Assembly: GCA_905373345.1 (NCBI GenBank)
Contig: CAJPSU010000042.1
Span: 1 to 6,372 of the forward strand
Reading direction: 5' to 3'
Length of the DNA stretch: 6,372 nt
Source of the DNA: Candidatus Saccharimonadota bacterium
GTDB taxonomy: Bacteria; Patescibacteriota; Saccharimonadia; Saccharimonadales; Saccharimonadaceae
In this document: one piece after another, positions 5,205-6,372 of the stretch
Layout of the letters: each line of letters begins with the position of its first letter
How positions within the stretch are numbered: the first letter of the stretch is position 1
Notes under the pieces: generated by a model
What the model was told of the DNA's origin: nothing
Seen by the model: only the letters and a program-made list of their open reading frames with translations
Database searches by the model: none
Program-made: the position numbers and the translations under genes

Positions 5205-5969
5205 ATGACGCAGACGAAACAAATTGTCGAGGCAAACGAGCTAGTGAAAACGTATAGCGACACAAACGTGGTAGACGGCGTGTCGTTTAGCGTGGGTGAA
5301 GGCGAGATTTTCGGTATTCTCGGGCCGAATGGCGCCGGCAAAACGACGACGCTTGAGATGCTTGAAGCACTTCGACCGATTGACGGCGGACAAGCTCATA
5401 TTGACGGCATTGATGTTGCTAAGCAGCCGAAGAAAGTCAAGCGTATCATTGGCATCCAACTGCAGGCGACCAGCTTTTACGACAAGCTAAATTTGCGCGA
5501 GCAGCTGAAAATGTTCGCCAGCCTATATGGTACGCGGGTGAACGCCGATGAATTGCTTGAAAAAGTTCAATTGATCGACAAAGCGAAAAGCTATGTTGAG
5601 CAACTTTCCGGCGGACAAAAGCAGCGCTTTGCTATTGCCTCAACACTAGTGAATACGCCGAAAGTATTGTTTCTCGATGAGCCGACGACTGGGCTTGACC
5701 CGCAGGCGCGTCGTAATATGTGGAATTTAATCAAGCAGATTCGCAATGAAGGCATGACGATTATACTGACGACGCATTATATGGATGAGGCGGAAGTTTT
5801 GTGCGACCGGCTGGCGATCATGGACAACGGCAAGATTTTGACGACTGATACGCCGCATAATTTGATTGAGGCGCTCCTCGCACGCGGTTTCAAGAAAAAA
5901 CAGGTCGTCGAGCAGGCGAATTTAGAAGATGTGTTCATTGATTTAACAGGAAAGGCAATTCGAGACTGA
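5205..5969 (+). CDS. ABC-2 type exporter, ATP-binding subunit (DrrA/NatA/CcmA-like)
   Basis: This 254-residue cytoplasmic ATPase would dimerise and energise the membrane permease encoded next. Motifs in order: Walker A GPNGAGKTT (40-48, K46), Q-loop around Q85/Q87 in IGIQLQATSFYDKL, signature LSGGQ (134-138), Walker B VLFLDEP (154-160, catalytic E159), D-loop GLD (163-165) and switch H191 in LTTHYMDEAE. The TTGLDPQARR and HYMDEAE segments, and the C-terminal NLEDVFIDLTGKAIRD, are typical of the multidrug/antibiotic/sodium exporter ATPases that partner ABC-2 permeases. The length is normal for a single-domain subunit, though at the short end for DrrA-like proteins. The substrate is not evident. 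It has its own promoter and Shine-Dalgarno site and overlaps the permease start by one base. Confidence 0.96.
   Translation: MTQTKQIVEANELVKTYSDTNVVDGVSFSVGEGEIFGILGPNGAGKTTTLEMLEALRPIDGGQAHIDGIDVAKQPKKVKRIIGIQLQATSFYDKLNLREQLKMFASLYGTRVNADELLEKVQLIDKAKSYVEQLSGGQKQRFAIASTLVNTPKVLFLDEPTTGLDPQARRNMWNLIKQIRNEGMTIILTTHYMDEAEVLCDRLAIMDNGKILTTDTPHNLIEALLARGFKKKQVVEQANLEDVFIDLTGKAIRD
5948..5955 (+). promoter_or_regulatory. Shine-Dalgarno-like purine tract of the permease gene
   Basis: AGGAAAGG lies 13 nt upstream of the ATG at 5969, inside the ATPase coding end. The spacing is longer than ideal, so reinitiation through the TGATG overlap may matter more. Confidence 0.4.
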
Positions 5970-6372
5970 TGAAAGCATATTGGACAGGCGTATTTGGTCA
6001 AGTAGCGGCGATAGCAAAGCGTGTTATGCGCGACAAGATGGCGCTGTTTTTTACCTTTTTGTTTCCGCTGATTTTTTTGCTGGTGTTCGGCACGATTTTC
6101 AATAATCAATTGGCGTCGCTAAAAGTCGCGATTATCAATCATTCCGATAGCCAGTTTGCTAAAAAATTTGTCGACAACGCCAAGAAAGACGATGCTTCAG
6201 CATTGAAAGTTCAAGACGTTAGTAGCATGGATGAAGCGAAGGAAAAAATGAAGCGTTCGCAGCTGGACGGTATTATTGAGCTGCCGGCGGATTTTGGCAA
6301 GCCTGGCGCCGATCATCGACCAAGCGGTACAATCAATGTGCTCTATGCCAAAGGTTCAGATCAAGCTGGTAG
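5969..6372 (+). CDS. ABC-2 type exporter, permease subunit (3' partial)
   Basis: The frame starts at an ATG overlapping the ATPase stop (TGATG, 5967-5971) and stays open to the window edge, giving 134 residues. The N-terminus has a short amphipathic, basic stretch (VAAIAKRVMRDKM, 12-24) followed by a strong membrane segment (about 25-45, ALFFTFLFPLIFLLVFGTIF). After this comes a soluble extracytoplasmic domain starting LKVAIINHSDSQFAKKFVDN (about 51-70) and including QLDGIIELPADFG (about 98-110). This one-helix-plus-large-loop layout fits the ABC-2 membrane family with an extracytoplasmic insertion (YhgE/DrrB/YhfL-like permeases); the remaining helices should follow outside the window. Together with the ATPase it would form a homodimeric exporter complex. 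Membership of the family is supported by the operon arrangement and topology, while the substrate is unknown. Confidence 0.9.
   Translation, partial: MKAYWTGVFGQVAAIAKRVMRDKMALFFTFLFPLIFLLVFGTIFNNQLASLKVAIINHSDSQFAKKFVDNAKKDDASALKVQDVSSMDEAKEKMKRSQLDGIIELPADFGKPGADHRPSGTINVLYAKGSDQAG

Noticed and set aside
1..6372. CRISPR array, tRNA, rRNA, insertion sequence, attachment site or defence cassette
   Set aside because: No regularly spaced repeats, cloverleaf, transposase motif or terminal inverted repeat was seen when reading both strands. The nucleotidyltransferase alone is not enough to call a defence system.

Overview
The window looks like a compact bacterial chromosome segment, most likely from a Candidatus Saccharibacteria (TM7) or related Patescibacteria/CPR lineage. 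This is inferred from gene content and style: tightly packed small operons, a membrane-anchored CHAP-domain protein, two different ABC exporters, a YbhB/YbcL protein, and promoters whose -10 box abuts the start codon. No rRNA or other taxonomic marker is present, so the assignment is tentative. Genes read with the standard code, and TGA is used as a stop (for example at 5967-5969).

Layout, left to right. (1) 1-627, plus: the C-terminal nucleotide-binding domain of an exporter-type ABC transporter, cut by the left edge. (2) 642-1616, plus: a cytosolic HExxH protein of unassigned family, with its own promoter at the end of the ABC gene. (3) 1624-2082, minus: a YbhB/YbcL (PEBP) protein, converging on gene 2 with 7 bp between stops. 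(4) 2083-2157: a divergent promoter region with two -35 boxes 4 bp apart. (5) 2158-2805 and 2780-3892, plus: a GNAT acetyltransferase with a cysteine-rich tail, overlapping an M20 metallohydrolase by 26 bp. (6) 3922-4563, minus: a membrane-anchored CHAP amidase/peptidase. (7) 4682-5113, plus: a minimal nucleotidyltransferase, divergent from the CHAP gene. (8) 5205-5969 and 5969 to the right edge, plus: an ABC-2 exporter pair, ATPase then permease, joined by a TGATG stop/start overlap.

The clearest non-coding signal concerns translation initiation. Four start codons (642, 2082 minus, 2158 and 4563 minus) have a -10-like hexamer only 6 to 8 nt upstream, so the predicted transcript would begin at or next to the start codon. 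These transcripts would be leaderless or nearly so and lack a Shine-Dalgarno site. By contrast, the internal operon genes at 2780 and 5969, and the exporter ATPase at 5205 (which has a leader of about 26 nt), carry purine-rich Shine-Dalgarno-like sequences. This pattern also settles several starts: PEBP at 2082 rather than 2118, GNAT at 2158 rather than far upstream, and CHAP at 4563 rather than 4644.

The window holds no obvious defence island, CRISPR array, tRNA, rRNA or insertion sequence. The least understood genes are the HExxH protein, the Cys-tailed GNAT paired with an M20 hydrolase, and the orphan nucleotidyltransferase. No gene-free stretch exceeds 120 bp.
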